Positions 43,331-56,191 are shown, counted from the stretch's first letter. The stretch is DNA of 64,000 nucleotides from Adiantum capillus-veneris (GCA_014529385.2 CM043950.1:156833545-156897544); one strand, 5' to 3'. Translations and numbers: made by a program. Notes: generated by a model from the sequence alone, not told the origin.

Positions 43331-43780
43331 AAGATAGTATATAAGAGAGGGTAAAATATAGTGGTTAAGTACAAAAGTGCTTGAAAAGATGGCGGACACA
43401 TATGTTTGCCAATTGATAACTTTTTGTCTGAATTTTTTCATCACCCACTCCCATATCTTAGAGAAACTGACCTTAGAGCCCATTGGGATGCCCAACAATT
43501 TGAAGATTTTTCTATCCTCTTACACCTGACAGCTAGCTACAACAATTGTTTGAGGTGTGGGACCTGGAGATAACTTATAAGCAGTTTTGGTATGATTGAT
43601 AGCAGACCCACTAACCAAGCAGAATATGTTAAGACATTCCTAGAACTAGCCTACTGATTGATTTTTATTAGACAGAATGGCATTGGTATCATCTTCAACC
43701 TGCTAGAGTACAAGATATTTAGCTGCACCTGGTATTTGAACTCCTTGTAAACTGCCACAATTAATATCATCTTGAAATGA
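43330..43780 (-). pseudogene. LINE reverse transcriptase fragment, minus strand
   Basis: Minus-strand reading gives GVQIPGAAKYLVLQ, VEDDTNAIL (catalytic DD kept), ECLNIFCLVSGS, FKLLGIPMGSKVS and FRQKVINWQTY in broken frames, collinear with the RT at 30800-31140. It is a separate copy from the LINE next to it because that LINE lacks exactly this region at its own site. Confidence 0.8.
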
Positions 43781-46700
43781 GCCTTTCTCTTGAGTAGGAA
43801 CTCAGCATAAGTTCCTTCCAAATCTTCCATCTGTGTTCTCTTTGGATGAGATATAAAGGGCCACTTCCCAACTCCTTCATTTTTCCAAGACAAGAGGCAT
43901 AAATTTTCTTTAATTGAAATACAAACCTAGTGGAATTGTCCTCCATCTTCTTCTTAAATATAGTCTCTATTCTTTGAGTCTAGTAGGTTCACAAGTAAGA
44001 CATTCTGCACATATTCCAAAGTGGAACATTCATTCTAATACAATCCTCCTATCAATAACTCTTGAGCTGAGAATTGAAGTGGATGGACCTCTTTGCAGCC
44101 CAAATCCACAGCCAGAACTTTGGAGAAACTGGCAGGTCAGCTTACAAAGATGTGATGAAGATCTTTTGGAGAATTGCATCTTTGACATTTCCCATCCCCA
44201 ATACCAGCTTTAAGAGCTCTCTGACCAGTCCAGATGTCGTTATGCAATATCAACCATGCAAGGAAGATGTGCTTTATTGGAGTAGAAAAGCTCCATAGGC
44301 ATTTAAATCTATACACCCACTGTTTTGAGCTCCACTTGAGACCCCATTTGCAGTGCAGTTTCTTTCTCAGCTTCTCTTCAAAATCTGGGATGCAAGAGGA
44401 CTCTTTGTAGGCCTTCCAAGCATACTATTGTAGTGAGACAATCTTTCTATGTCTGTACACTGTGTTGTTTTGAAGATGAGCTTTCAACTCCTCTAGCTTG
44501 TTTACTACTTCTGCAAGACATCCAATAGAAATATTGAATTGTTTAGCTATTTGATTAGGGGAAAGCCAATCTCCATTATCCTACCAGTCCCCCCAGGTTT
44601 TGATTCCTACTTTGAAACACTCATGGGATCTGATTGTTAGTTTTTTCCCAAGCTTACTTGCAATCCATCCCACCCATACAGAATCGTGTATAAGAACAAT
44701 ACTATTTGATAGAAAGGGTTGAGGAAGATGGAGGTATTCTTTGATTTTAAACCAAGAATCCCAAAATCTGATGACCGGCTAAGAGCATGTTGGTTTTAAA
44801 TTCCAAGTCCCAACTAGAGGATATCACATCCCAGAGAGAGAGAGATCCCTCCAAGCTTTGTAATCCTGCACATAGAAATTAGATATATCTTTTTATCAAA
44901 TAGGCACAGAAGTCTTCTCTATCTATGGCTCTAACTATCCATTTGCTTGCCATCTTAACAACCATACTGTCCAGATCCAATACACCTAGACCTCCTCTAG
45001 CTTTGTGAAGGTAGCAAGTACTCCAATCTACCTTGGGAATTTTATTAATGTCCTCTGTTCCTCCCTACAAAAATATTCTAGTCAAAGATATTACCTGTTT
45101 TAGCTGGGAACTGGTAGGCTTGCAGCAAGACGTTAAATAAATCATTGATGGAAGAAAAAAGTGATTCAACACAAAGGTTTTGGAAGCAAGAGAAGGTTAA
45201 AAATCATGTCACATAAAGATCTTCATTTTGAATTTTGCCATAATCCATTGCCACCTTTGCCATTGCCACCTTTGTTCCAAGGTTACTTTGAATCCCATAG
45301 GTATCCCCAACAATCTGAAAATCTGACCATCTGGTATAACTTTACAGCCATCTTTATCGACAAAAGAGGGAATAATGATTTGAGGAACTAGGAATTCTGA
45401 TACCCTTCAAATTCCCTTCCTACATCCTTCTCTTAACAAGACAACCCAAAGCATGAAGTCATGGCAAATAGAAGTGGTGCAAGAGGAAAACACTGCCATT
45501 TAGGTCTCATCAATCTATAGCTAATGAATTCTGTTAGTTTCCCATTTACTAAAACTCTAGCAAAATCATTTCCAAACAGCACATGAACAAATTTAATAAA
45601 CATTTTGCCTAGACCCATATCAAATAATGACTGCAAGTTAAATTCCCTCTCCATTTTATCATAGGCCTTGCCAAAATCAACTTTGAAGAAGAAGAAGTCA
45701 TGTTCATTTTCCATAGCATGTTCCATGCCCTCCCAGAGGGTGATGATAGCATCTAAAATGTATCTGTCCTTGATAAAACCCTTTTTCTCTTGTAATATGA
45801 AATTGTTCATGAGAGGACTGAGTATCCTAGCTAAGGATAGGGAAAACACTTTATATATAGAAGTCAGACAGGTAATGGGTATCCAATTGTTGAGATCCTC
45901 CCCACCTCCTTTTTTATGGATGAGTTTAACTACTCGAATGTTAACACAAGTAGGAAGAGCTCCCAATCTAACAGCTTCTTACCACACTAGGATTAGATAT
46001 GGTGCATTAGACCATCAATGCCCGGGGTTTTTCCAGTATTGAGGTTGCTAATAGTTTCTTTGATTTCCTCAAGAGAGATAGGCTGGTCCAAGAAGTGTGC
46101 TTGATGGGGAGCAACAGTCTTCCTTCTAGACTGGGCTATAATAGCCCTAGCCTCTTGTATAGATCTATCTCTCTTAGAAAGGACCAAAGGACTCCTTAAT
46201 AATGTCTTGCACCTTTTTTTTTAATGAAGTCTATGTCAAACAGAGAGTGGTCAAGGTGAGGCCAACCATTTTTAAAGTTCTTCTCATCTCTCATTAACTC
46301 AAACAAGATGGGCTTGTGATCAAATAAAAGAATGTAAGCATTAGACTTGCATTGTACTAACTAGTGATCCTGTAAAACATTTGCAGACATGTATACCATG
46401 TCTAGCCTAACTGACCTGAAGCATTCACCAATTTGCTTGTTGTTCCAAGTGAATCCAACATCTTCAAATACATCTAATAAATTCAAGGAGTCAACCATAT
46501 GAGTCCAGTGAACTTTTTCATTACCAGAGACTACCTATCCCATAGACCTTGATTAGTCAGTAATTTTCTCCACCATGTTAAAGTCACCTGTCAATACCAC
46601 ATTCTTTCAGAGAGTGTATAATTCTTGCCAGCATTGAGCTCTTTCTATCATAGAGTTAGGAGCATAAACAATGGCTAGTATATAGTTAATTGGATCTTCC

Positions 46701-48330
46701 TTTATTGGAACACTGTACTTTTGAAACCAAGCTAGACCATTTGCAAGAGAGTCCTATTAGAGCTCCTCCTTTGCCTATAGTATGATTAGTAGTATACCAT
46801 TGAAAACCAGATCCAATTCTATTCAATTTGTACTCCAGTTCCTTACCTTTAAGCTTGAACTCATGAAGAAAAAATATAATCAGGATGCAATGAAAGATCC
46901 TGCATCCAGTTTTAATAACCATAGCTCTTAAAGGGTCTAGTAACCCTTTACAATTGAAGGAAAAACCAAAAAGATTAGGGAAAATCATTTCTTATTGCTT
47001 TTGTTAGGTTTGACCATGGAGACAGAATCCCTATTGGATCATTTGACTTCTCCTCTTTTCTCTTGATTTTGATTACCTGCATATTAGGAAGAGACTCTTC
47101 CTCAGCTCGAGCCATGACAATGTCCATTGAAGGAGTTGGGGAGTTTTCCATGGAAGACTTTGTTAGAATGTCTTTGGCATCCACCTCTTTTGAAAATTGT
47201 AGCACTTCCATTGAAGCTTCCTTATTAATTAATTGAGTGCTCTGAATAAATTCTGAGAGTCCCCTTGCATTGTCATGAGGGCGATCAGGAGGAATCTGGG
47301 AGGGGTGGGGTCTTTTGGGTGAACTGGTTTAACCTTTTTCCTCCTATGTAGGTGTACCTTTCCTATCAAAATTACAGAATTCTTGGGCAGAATAAGGATA
47401 AAAAACATCTTCCAAAAGTACACTAAAGTAATTGTTAGAGTTAGCAAAATTAGCTCCTCTTCTCCTTTCCATTCTATTATTGTTTCTTTTATTCACAAGT
47501 TGAAAGGACTTTTGAGGATTGGGTTTGTGCTCCTTAGCTGACTTATCTTGCGTTTTAGCTTGAGCAAGGGCAGGACAGTATATTATAAGATGACCCTGCT
47601 GGAAGCAGTGAAAGCAAGAGTTAGGCAGATTTCTATACAACACTTGTTGTTCACTAGTTGCCTTCACAGTCTTTGATAGGAATAGTCAATTTAGGGGCTT
47701 TGCATAGATAAACTTCAATGAGAAGTTGAGGATCCCACATGGGGTTTATTCCCCCTCTGACTTTTTTTCCAAGAACCTTGCCCACATAAGCCCCAATTTT
47801 TCTTAATGAGGGATATAACTCACTTGCAAATCAAGGAATTCCACCCACATAGGAGCCCTCGGGGGAGGGGGGAGTCTCTACAATAAAAAAAATGCCTATC
47901 ACGTGGGTTCAACATTAGGGATTATTATATTCTTTATTTTTTCACATTTTTTCATACAGAAGGATGTTGAAAAAATATATTTGAAAAAAAATTTATAGAT
48001 TGGATAGGAAAAGGGCCCCTTTTATTGTTGGGAAATCCACCACTATGGGGTTTTATAAATAGTGCTTGAACGCACGTGATATATAGATTTTACACATAGT
48101 GACCCCCCCCCTCCCCAATAGGAGCCTTCATAGGCTTATCCCCTCTGGGGTTAAATCCCTTAAACCATTTAAAAAAAGAAATGAGAGTACTACAAATAAG
48201 CCATTGTCCTTTAGTAATGACCTACAAAGCATTGTTAGCATCCTAAAAAAAAAAGATAATAGTTATTGGGTAGATATTGAATCTCCAGGGGGGACACATT
48301 TCTATTTTCCCAGTTGACAGCTACCCAGCT
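43781..48330 (-). pseudogene. LINE, nearly full length but decayed, minus strand
   Basis: ORF1 at about 48330-47000: DUF4283-like (FKGFNPRGDKPMKAP, WVEFLDLQVSYI, LRKIGAYVGKVLGKK) and a CCHC knuckle CFHCFQQGHLIIYC (about 47610). Endonuclease at about 46990-46200. Reverse transcriptase: LEEIKETISNLNTGKTPGIDG (about 46100), RVVKLIHKKGG, ILDAIITLWEG, VDFGKAYDKME and PLAPLLFA to 45433. The FADD region is deleted between 45433 and 45350. Thumb 45350-44900, zf-RVT at about 44290-44130 (GDGKCQRCNSPKDLHHIF). Many stops. ORF1 is split by a MITE-like insertion at 47861-48117. The 3' poly-A tail is not visible. Confidence 0.85.
47861..48117. mobile_element. MITE-like insertion in LINE ORF1
   Basis: 257 bp with G-rich terminal inverted repeats (GGGGGAGGGGGGAGTCTCTACA; the other end reversed TGGGGAGGGGGGGGGGTCACTA). 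It is flanked by a 12-bp duplication with one mismatch: ATAGGAGCCCTC at 47849-47860 and ATAGGAGCCTTC at 48118-48129. Removing it rejoins the LINE ORF1 reading. No coding capacity. The target length is nearest to Mutator-type elements but slightly long. Confidence 0.75.
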
Positions 48331-48404
48331 TTTGAGCACTTCGAGAGAAGGTTTGGGACCATCGCACAGACCTATCACCAACCTGTCAACCAGCTAATTA
48401 TGCC

Positions 48405-49044
48405 AAATTTCCACCCTAACCCTTGTGAAAACAAAAAAAAACTGTTTCTATTCCCTTAGTCAATTTTATTATATGATTTTCATTTACTCGTTGCAAACTT
48501 TTTCGTCTTTCACCCAAAATAATACAAAAGAGGGACCATGTCATATGATTCTTATATCATTTTCCATATCCTTAATTCTTTCATATTTTTTTTATTTTGT
48601 ACTCATAATTCAAACACCATGTGCTTATTAAGCTAAAATCCATAAATAGTCTATACACTAGTCCCACCATTTATATATTTCTTTATTAGCCAATGAACCT
48701 CCTCCATGCATGTATAAAGATAACTGAAATGCATCGTATCATAATATGACTCATGGAGGGGCTCACTCTTGGATGCATTGTGAAAATTCAACAAAGGAGG
48801 GGGCCACTAGAAGACTTTTGCAGGAGCAACAACAAACATTTTTGTGATATTTTTGGTGCCTATATCCACTCAAAATTTGAAGAACTAAATAGTAGACAAA
48901 ACGTAGCCCACGAGCTAAATATTCATCTCAATTGCATAATTTTTGGAGCTACCATCGATGAGATATGAATTTTATGGTGGACCACAAACTACCCACCGTT
49001 TCTCACAAGTCACCCTAGTCTTCTCTCACTTTCATTAACACTTC

Positions 49045-49083
<39 letters not shown>

Positions 49084-50272
49084 ATTCCTCTTTATCCCCC
49101 ACTCAAACCTGCACCTTCCATGGTTTCTTTCACCCTCTTTATCTCTTCTCTATGTACATAAAATTCAGTGTGTAGGCCATGCTTAACCTCTGCAAAATCT
49201 TGTCTCATTGAATTTTCATTTTTATTATTTGTGATCAACATTGGCAACGAAGGCGTAAAGAAGAAGAAGAAGAAGAGGATTGGCAATCATTCTTGACAAT
49301 CTACACAAGGTAAGTCCAAGCTTATTCAAGGCTTCACTATCTCAAGGATTCCCACTTCATTCATCATCTCCATTTACCATCAAATTCATTCTACCCATTG
49401 CAAATTGTACCACTAAATTTTTAGTGCTTACTAACACTAACCACTAACCTTGTTGTGTAAAAAATGCACCCTCCACTATAAACTAAAGTAGACACTCCCA
49501 AGTTATTCATTGAAGCCTCTCTTCTTTCAAACTCAATAATTCTCTCTCCTTGAGCCCACATTCATGTGACTCAAAGGATAAGAGATACCCACTCTCATTT
49601 GAAATTTAAAAAAAATCATAATCCGTGTTTCTTGTAATAAAATTGATTAGGCTTAATCCTAATTGGGACTTCCAAAAACCTATAAATAGAGCCCTTCTCC
49701 TCTTTGTAAAATAGATCTATTGCACACATAACATAGCACTCTGCAGCCCTAGTTGTGTGAGGATATTGTAAGCTTTGAGAGATCTCTATCACATTATAAT
49801 CATATGTGCATAGAGATGCTTTGAGGCTATTGAGAGGAATTGAGTGATGCTCTACTCTCCATCACATTTGTAGCTTTCACTTGCTCATAAATAAGATTGA
49901 TAGTTTTGGATGAAATTGTGTACAATGTCTACATCTCTTCTCGCCAAAATCAGCTTGACAAATTGGCTCAATGGCTTGTATAAGATGAATTTGTCCTCAA
50001 GGTTATTTGTGTCCTTTCATGCTTTGTGGTTTTAAGGTTCTTGTTGAATTGTTAGCCTAGGACTAATTGTAAGAGGGCGATATGGTGAGAGGGATCGTGT
50101 AACCCTAAGACAATGGTATAATGGCAATAAGATCAAGCCTTGCGTTGTCTCTCTAATTTTTCCAAGTTTGGAAGCATCTAATATTTTAGGCCAAGGTCTA
50201 GTTGTTCAAGTTGATTTGTACTCTCTACCTTACTCTCTTCCAAATCCCTACGATTTTGAAGGACCTTGTTCA
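48405..50272 (+). repeat. LTR 1 of tandem LTR array, 5'-truncated
   Basis: Matches 58925-60688 throughout, differing by an (AC)n tract at 49048-49082 and small indels. Contains TATA box TATAAATAGA at 49681-49690 with downstream AGCCCTTCT. The first 430 bp of the LTR are missing. Confidence 0.8.
49681..49690 (+). promoter_or_regulatory. LTR promoter TATA box
   Basis: TATAAATAGA, conserved at 60111-60120 in LTR 2. It marks the U3/R boundary region. Confidence 0.7.
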
Positions 50273-51811
50273 TGTTTGGTGCTCAAAGAGTAGGAGAAAT
50301 TCTAGAATCATCAAACCCTATCATACTACCTCTTGTTGACTATCATAGATCTTTGACTTGCATGTTTTCATCTTGTTTTAGTGCAACTTAGGAAAATAGT
50401 TTGGAGTGCATAGTTTAATTTCAAGACCATAAAACTTGATCTAGAATACGGTATGGATTAGCATAACATAAAAAAGAAAAAATATTTCATAAAAGAATAT
50501 AGAATTTATGTTGGAATTCCTTTAAAGACTCTATGGGGTTAATTGCATGTCATAAGCAAAAATGAATGTTTGGAACTAACCTTTGTGTGGTTCTAGCATT
50601 TGAAGACTATGACACGCTATACCTTTGAGGATATCCAAATCTTATTTGGGAATTTAGAATAATATGTTGATGATTTTCTTGTTGAATTTAGAATGGTTTC
50701 CATATCCCTGGCAAAAGAAATGACATTGAAAAGAAGGACTTTTTGCTGCTATGCCTTAGAGGCAACGCTAAGAAATGGTTTTAAAGTATGTCTTCTCACA
50801 TTGAATATGGATATACCCAAATGTACAAAGCTTTGAATACCTGATTCTCTAAAGTTTCAACAACAGAGAAAGCATGACCTTCATTGACGAGACTTCAACA
50901 ACATGGTGAAGATTACTATGCTTATGAGGATGATTTTTCATCAAGGGGCAAGATATGGATTTAATTCTACATTTCCACATGATGTAACAATGGATCAATC
51001 TGTTTTGGGTTTGTCTCCTTTCCTAAAGCCTAAGGTTACTTGTAGTGGACCCTCTCCCTTTGAAGAAGCAGTCAATATTGCCAAAAGGAAGCTCCCAAAT
51101 ACTTGCACATCAAAAATGGTTTCCATCATGCTAGAAGAACCAACCATCAGAAAGTGTTTCAATCAAGGAATCATCTCCTTTACCGTATTTAATTCCTTCT
51201 ACTACAACAAATACTGAAGATGATGTTTACATGCCAACTGATGATTCAAGGGATAAAGTGTGTGATACAGATTCAAATGTTGGCATATCTTTTTCCTACA
51301 ATCATCACAAACCTGGAACAATCCACACAAGATATCTTGAATGCCGTTGTGAATGATTCAAAATGGATACCTCCAACCTTTTTGAGGGCCAATTTCTAGT
51401 CAGAGTATAGTGAGATTTTGTGCAATGCAACTCTATGGAGAGTGAAGACCTTAAATGTAACTCTAATCCTAGATAATGTTCTCATGATAGTGGTGTCTTG
51501 CTTAAAAGAAGAGAGTGAATAAGAAGAGAAAATTATAGGTGGGGAGATCATGGACTACATTGATCACAAAGTAATGAATGTGGACACGGACTGCCTACTC
51601 CAAAGCATAGTAAAAGAGTGTAAAGAAAGTTCATGTGAGGATCATCTTCAAGAAGTGTGTGAGGAAGTCCAAATCCTTTCGTATGAACCATGTGTGTTAA
51701 ACATGGAAATCCTTACCATACAAGAAGCCAAGGATTTCACAATTTTAGAAAGTAATCCATCAATTTTTAAGTCAGTACAATGTGAGAAGTTTCAACCTTG
51801 CCAAGCGGGGC
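50273..51811 (+). pseudogene. Gag-like ORF of tandem LTR element, unit 1
   Basis: After the LTR end a possible primer site TTTGGTGCTCAAAGAG follows. Decayed gag sequence (about 50600-51800) reads VDDFL.EFRMV, KKDFLLLCLRGNAKKWF, LQQHGEDYYAYEDDF, GFNSTFPHDVTMDQSVLGLSPFLKPK, FEEAVNIAKRKL in shifting frames. The cysteine-poor region after it (51550-51828: DCLLQSIVKECKESSCEDHLQEVCEEV) is of unknown function. No reverse transcriptase, integrase or protease was recognised. Confidence 0.65.
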
Positions 51812-52376
51812 TGGAATTGGAGCTCTGATCTCTTTAGATAGCTGATTCCAGTGTTAAAGTTTACAGCTACTGGTGACTCATTAGTTCAATCAGTAGAACT
51901 GGAGGAAAAGATAGAAACTGAGCTGGAACAGTTACATGGATTGGAATACATCTGCTGAGAAATAGACAAGGTGAATGACTGGAATTAGTATCTAGATTCA
52001 GTTCAGATTTGGGTTCAAATTCAGATTCAGATTCAGATTCAGAAGGAATGGATATAAAGTATATATGTATTAAATATACTCAACTATTGTATTAGGAATT
52101 ACAGAGTAAGAGTACAAGTGGGGATAATGTAGCTTAGGAACAACTTCAGGACTACAACCACACACTAAGAGTAGGAAGTCAAAAGATAAAACAACCCAAA
52201 AGTACAACCAACAATTTCCATCCCGATTATAATGTAATGGGTCCTATTTATAGCCTCTTGGAGTTACTGTGGTGACCGTCATGGTAATTACTAAATGATC
52301 CATTGCTCACTTTCTAGGAGCTGGTTCCCACCTACTAAAATTGCCTCCGCCAGTGAGTCTGCCTCCGCCATCTACA
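51812..52376 (-). repeat. 3' LTR of RT-less element
   Basis: Contains a (GATTCA)n stretch near 52015-52045. The minus-strand TATA box is at 52244-52253 (CTATAAATAG). Ends TG/CA. Confidence 0.88.
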
Positions 52377-52962
52377 TCCTTCTCTCCTTTCTTGATTTTT
52401 GGTAAGACTCCAAAATTTTTGAAAAAATCCACCGTCTGATTCTTCTGAAATATGGCTTTATACCATATTTCATGCTTTGTTGTGTGCTTGACACCCCCTA
52501 TAGTTGTAATTCCAAGGGTGTCAGCCAAAGAAATGTCCACACCCAATTGATAAAATCCACCATCTGATTCTGAAAATGTTGGGAAAAATCTATTGTCTAA
52601 TTCTAAACGGCTGGAAAATTCCTCCATCAAATACCAAGATGGAACTACCCAGTATCCTTCCACTGAACCCGCTTCCTTTTGCCTTTAGGTCTTGATGGTG
52701 TCTCCGAAGTCTGAGTGCCAGCATTGTCCTTCTGAATGAGTCTGTAAATGGCCTCCTGCTCAAGCTGATCCCGCATTTCTATGGTCATTTTGACTTCATA
52801 AGGCGTGAGAGGATGATAAGTTTTGGTGACAGGATCATAGAGCGTGCATTTGCCTTTTGTGAGACGAGTTCTGACCAGTTTGTGACAATACAAGGCTGTA
52901 TGGATCCGGGCCTTCTGGAAGAGACTGATTAGTTCTGATCCTAGCTTCAAAGAGAATCTCAA
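52307..52962 (-). pseudogene. Unknown ORFs near the 3' end of RT-less element
   Basis: 52962-52645 (FSLKLGSELISLFQKARIHT.., LVRTRLTKGKCTLYDPVTKTYHPLTP) and 52663-52307, overlapping in another frame and running into the LTR. The first is hydrophilic, ends in a basic stretch PKGKRKRVQWK and shows no family I know. It may be the distal part of the ORF at 53450-54070. Confidence 0.4.
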
Positions 52963-53449
52963 CCATCTCTTTGTACTAGGATCCTAGGCCTGGTTTAGCC
53001 ATAATGTTCTTTTCAGGCACTTTAGAGGACTCAATAGTGAGTTGCAATAGCTGGTTGGTGATCTTTGTGAGACCTCAGAGCTGAATTTTCCGTTATCCCA
53101 TACACAGTTCGATCCTCTGCACCTCATCTCTTAGCTCTTGGAAATCATTCAATTGGAGAGCGTCATTGAAAAGTGTTTGCCAGGTTTTCCATTCCACAGT
53201 CGATCGCTCATACCAATCTTGAAGATCATCATGAATCTTGAAGTATGTGAGCTAATCTACTAGTTCTATATGTTGAGGATAGAGTGCTGGAAAAAATCTT
53301 GGCGACTCTGCCTCTCTTTCTAGTAAAGCATACAGGAGAACTGGGGAATCATGCACAAATTCTAAGAAATTAAGGACAGCCTGGTTCTCTTGCTACATCA
53401 TCTTTCTTGTTACTTTAACGAGCTGAAACAGTCACCGGAGAGCATTTGC

Positions 53450-54070
53450 CTATTCTCCCACTGACATTCGAGTTTGAGGTTCCTTACTAGTGGCAGTCTG
53501 ATCTTCAAGAATAACCCATACCCTTTGATCCAGAACTCCCCTAACGATCTGCATTTTCACTAAGACTTCTTTTAATTGACTCTTGACATCCTTCATGCAT
53601 CTATACGTTGGCTTGTTCCGCAATAGAAGTTCTAATTCCATGGCTAGGGAATGAAAATCTATAGTAGAATGCCATTGCCAATGTGGATTAGCTACTCTCT
53701 CTTCAGAAGTCAATATACATTCAGGCACCCTTTCTAACAGTTGCATTGTACTAGGATGCTCATGCAGTTGACACACCTCCTGATCATGGAAAGCATTTGA
53801 TTTCCAATGCTCAACCATTTCCCTGGTTTCGACATATAGTCGCTGAAATCGCTCCAGATCATAGATAAGACCATCATCCTCCACATACCACTTGGTTGAA
53901 GGAGCCTGCTGATGTCTCAATTTCTTATTCAGCGTGATGAGTTGTGATGAATTTTTCTCATCACTTGCTAGACCCTCAACTAGAGATTTGCCTTTTCCTT
54001 TAGCATCCCTACTGTGTTGTGACTGGTGTGTCGGTGAATTTCCAGTGTTGTTGGGTTGTTGCTCTCCCAA
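53450..54070 (-). CDS. Unknown ORF replacing polymerase in RT-less element
   Basis: 206 codons from MGEQQPNNTGNSPTHQSQ. The N-terminus is polar and low-complexity. The rest is helical with conserved-looking pieces WYVEDDGLIYDLERFQRLYVETREMVEHWKS, HWQWHSTIDFHSLAMELELLLRNKP and LKEVLVKMQIVRGVLDQRVW. No polymerase, nuclease or zinc motif. It directly follows the protease ORF, which ends at 54071 with no gap. An intact ORF this long in a decayed element may mean recent activity or selection. Function unknown. Confidence 0.5.
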   Translation of the reverse strand: MGEQQPNNTGNSPTHQSQHSRDAKGKGKSLVEGLASDEKNSSQLITLNKKLRHQQAPSTKWYVEDDGLIYDLERFQRLYVETREMVEHWKSNAFHDQEVCQLHEHPSTMQLLERVPECILTSEERVANPHWQWHSTIDFHSLAMELELLLRNKPTYRCMKDVKSQLKEVLVKMQIVRGVLDQRVWVILEDQTATSKEPQTRMSVGE

Positions 54071-54763
54071 CTACTGATCACTCAACTGCTGCCCTTCAGG
54101 CTGGTCTGGTTGGTCTGCCTGTGACTGATTTCCTCCTATTGTCCCTACACAAACAATACCAGGTTCTGGAGGTGGAGATGGAGGAGAGTCATCATCATCA
54201 TTATGCCCTTCTTCTGGTTCATCCTCCTTCTCTGATTCTTCTTCCTCCTTATCATCATTCTTCCACTTGTACTTCTGGCAAAGATCTTTGGGTCTCACTT
54301 CTTTTCTCCAACTTCTGGTGTTATTCGTCTGAATCTGGATTCTGCTACCTGCCCCTTGTATTGTCAAAGTATAATTAGTATAGTCATGAACAGCATGTGC
54401 CGTTCGCATCCATGGGCGTCCCAGTCGCATCCCATATGCTCCTTGCACATCCAGTACTAGGAAACTGGCTTTGAACTTTGCTTTGACCACTCGTATTTGC
54501 ATATTCTCCACCTTTTCAATTCCCTGCACCACTCTATGATCCTCCATTCAGACTTTGAAAGGTGTTGGTTTCAAGTTAGTAATTCCCATCCTTTCCTGAA
54601 GAATATGTACTCCCAAAATGTTTACCCCTGCTCCTCCATCTAGTATGATGCTTGAGAGTGATTCCCACTGTTTCCGCACTTTGTAGTCCACCTGAATCAC
54701 TAGCACTTCATCATCTCTGGAAGCTGTCAAGTCGACTGATTGGGCCTCCAGCTCAGCCTTCAT
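54071..54763 (-). pseudogene. Retropepsin-like aspartic protease of RT-less element
   Basis: Two same-strand segments separated by one stop (54548): DEVLVIQVDYKVRKQWESLSSIILDGGAGVNIL, where the catalytic triplet is DGG instead of the usual DSG/DTG, then VVKAKFKASFLVLDV, LGRPWMRTAHAV. The order and LGRPWM match plant Gypsy proteases. An acidic tail (EEEESEKEDEPEEG) follows. DGG in place of DSG would impair catalysis unless tolerated. Confidence 0.7.
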
Positions 54764-55423
54764 TCGCTACCTGATGAACTTCACTGCTTCAGCTAAAGTT
54801 CTTCTAATGTCCTCTAACTCCATAGTAAGTTTTTGAATTCTGTCACAAATTTTGACATGAATTTCCTCTTTTACATTATTAAAGTTGTCATCAAAACTTG
54901 AAGAACTGGTATTATCTTCACAATATCATTCCTTTGCTTCAGTGCTTTCAGCTCCTTTAGCAGTTTCCAACTTTTCCATTGACCCTTGTATTGCAGCCAA
55001 CATGGTCTCAGGCATCCCAAGCTTCAACTAATTTGGTTGTGTTGTCTCAGACAACTGGGTAGGTATCTTATGAATGACTCGGGCATCAAAACTCTTTGGT
55101 CGCTCTGACAGATTCTTGGCTAAATCCTTAGTGATTTTTGCCGTTAGTTCTCTTTTCTCCTGCCATTCATCAACCACCTTTTATTTACCCTTGGCCTTCC
55201 ATACCTCTCTCTGCTGAGTCCATTTGCTACTTTCAGGAGTGATTGGTTTTGTTGGACTTTTTGGAATTAATTTCTCAACCACCATCCCTTTACTTTGTGT
55301 AACGTCTCGTACAGGAATCGGTTTTGGAACCTTCGCCTCGGTATCCGCGGCCCCAAGTGTTTCTGGACACTGAGCCGCGAAGTGCCCATACTTACCACAT
55401 GTATAGCGATTCAGGCTTCGATT

Positions 55424-55747
55424 CTAAAAATTACCACAACCTCGGCCCTGGTTGGTACCCGCTTGGTATCTACCGCGCCCTGCACCAGTACCACTTACAC
55501 CTGGTTTCTCTTCTTGAGAAGCATTGGTAGTTTCCACTCTTACTTGTTCAGCATTGGTGAATGCCACCACAGACAAATATTTTCTTTGAATAACGAAGTT
55601 GTTCCATAAATGGCCATATGCTTTGCAATAAGTGCACTGTGGACATTCGTTTGAAACATGGTCTTTAGATTTACACTTTGAACACCAGGTTTCCATTCTT
55701 CTTACCAGCTGTATGGTCCGGCTGATTTCAGCAATTTGTCGGGCCAT
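55424..55747 (-). pseudogene. Zinc-knuckle part of gag, RT-less element
   Basis: Reads CSKCKSKDHVSNECPQCTYCKAYGHLWNNF, a CX2CX4HX4C knuckle followed by a second in which the last cysteine is lost. Then a Gly/Arg-rich tail (TGAGRGRYQAGTNQGRGCG). Upstream and downstream frames are broken. Confidence 0.75.
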
Positions 55748-56191
55748 CTCTTCAATCTTCCTAGACGAAGATCCTTTCTTAATCTTGTCTTTGGTTCTTT
55801 CATCTGACCTGATTTTAAGCTATTGGAGGCTCTATCGGACTCAGAATATTCAATAGAAGTACTGCTACTACTGGACCTCCTCTTCTTATGACTCTTTTCC
55901 TTCTTAGCTTGCTATTCTAGCTTCAGGGCTCGCTGCACCAAATCATTGAATTTCTTGGTTGGTGCCGGCACCTCCTATTCCCTAAGCTTCTTACTGCGAA
56001 AACCATTCAAAAACCATGCTCACAGCCACTTTTTGGATGGTGGTTCCTGTAGTTGTCTAGTTAGTTCCTTGACTTTCTCAACATAGCTTCTGACTGACAA
56101 TTTTCCCTGCCTCATCTTATCCAGCTCACAGAGTATATCCTCATCCCCTCTGTTGTTTGAATATTCCAGTCGGAAATCTTTAAGCACTTTA

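Noticed and set aside
45161-45391. 76-codon plus-strand ORF
   Set aside because: Antisense to decayed LINE reverse transcriptase.
49041-49082. (AC)n array considered as a CRISPR-like or regulatory repeat
   Set aside because: Plain dinucleotide microsatellite inside an LTR.
54019-54378. 119-codon plus-strand ORF
   Set aside because: Antisense to the protease ORF of the RT-less element.
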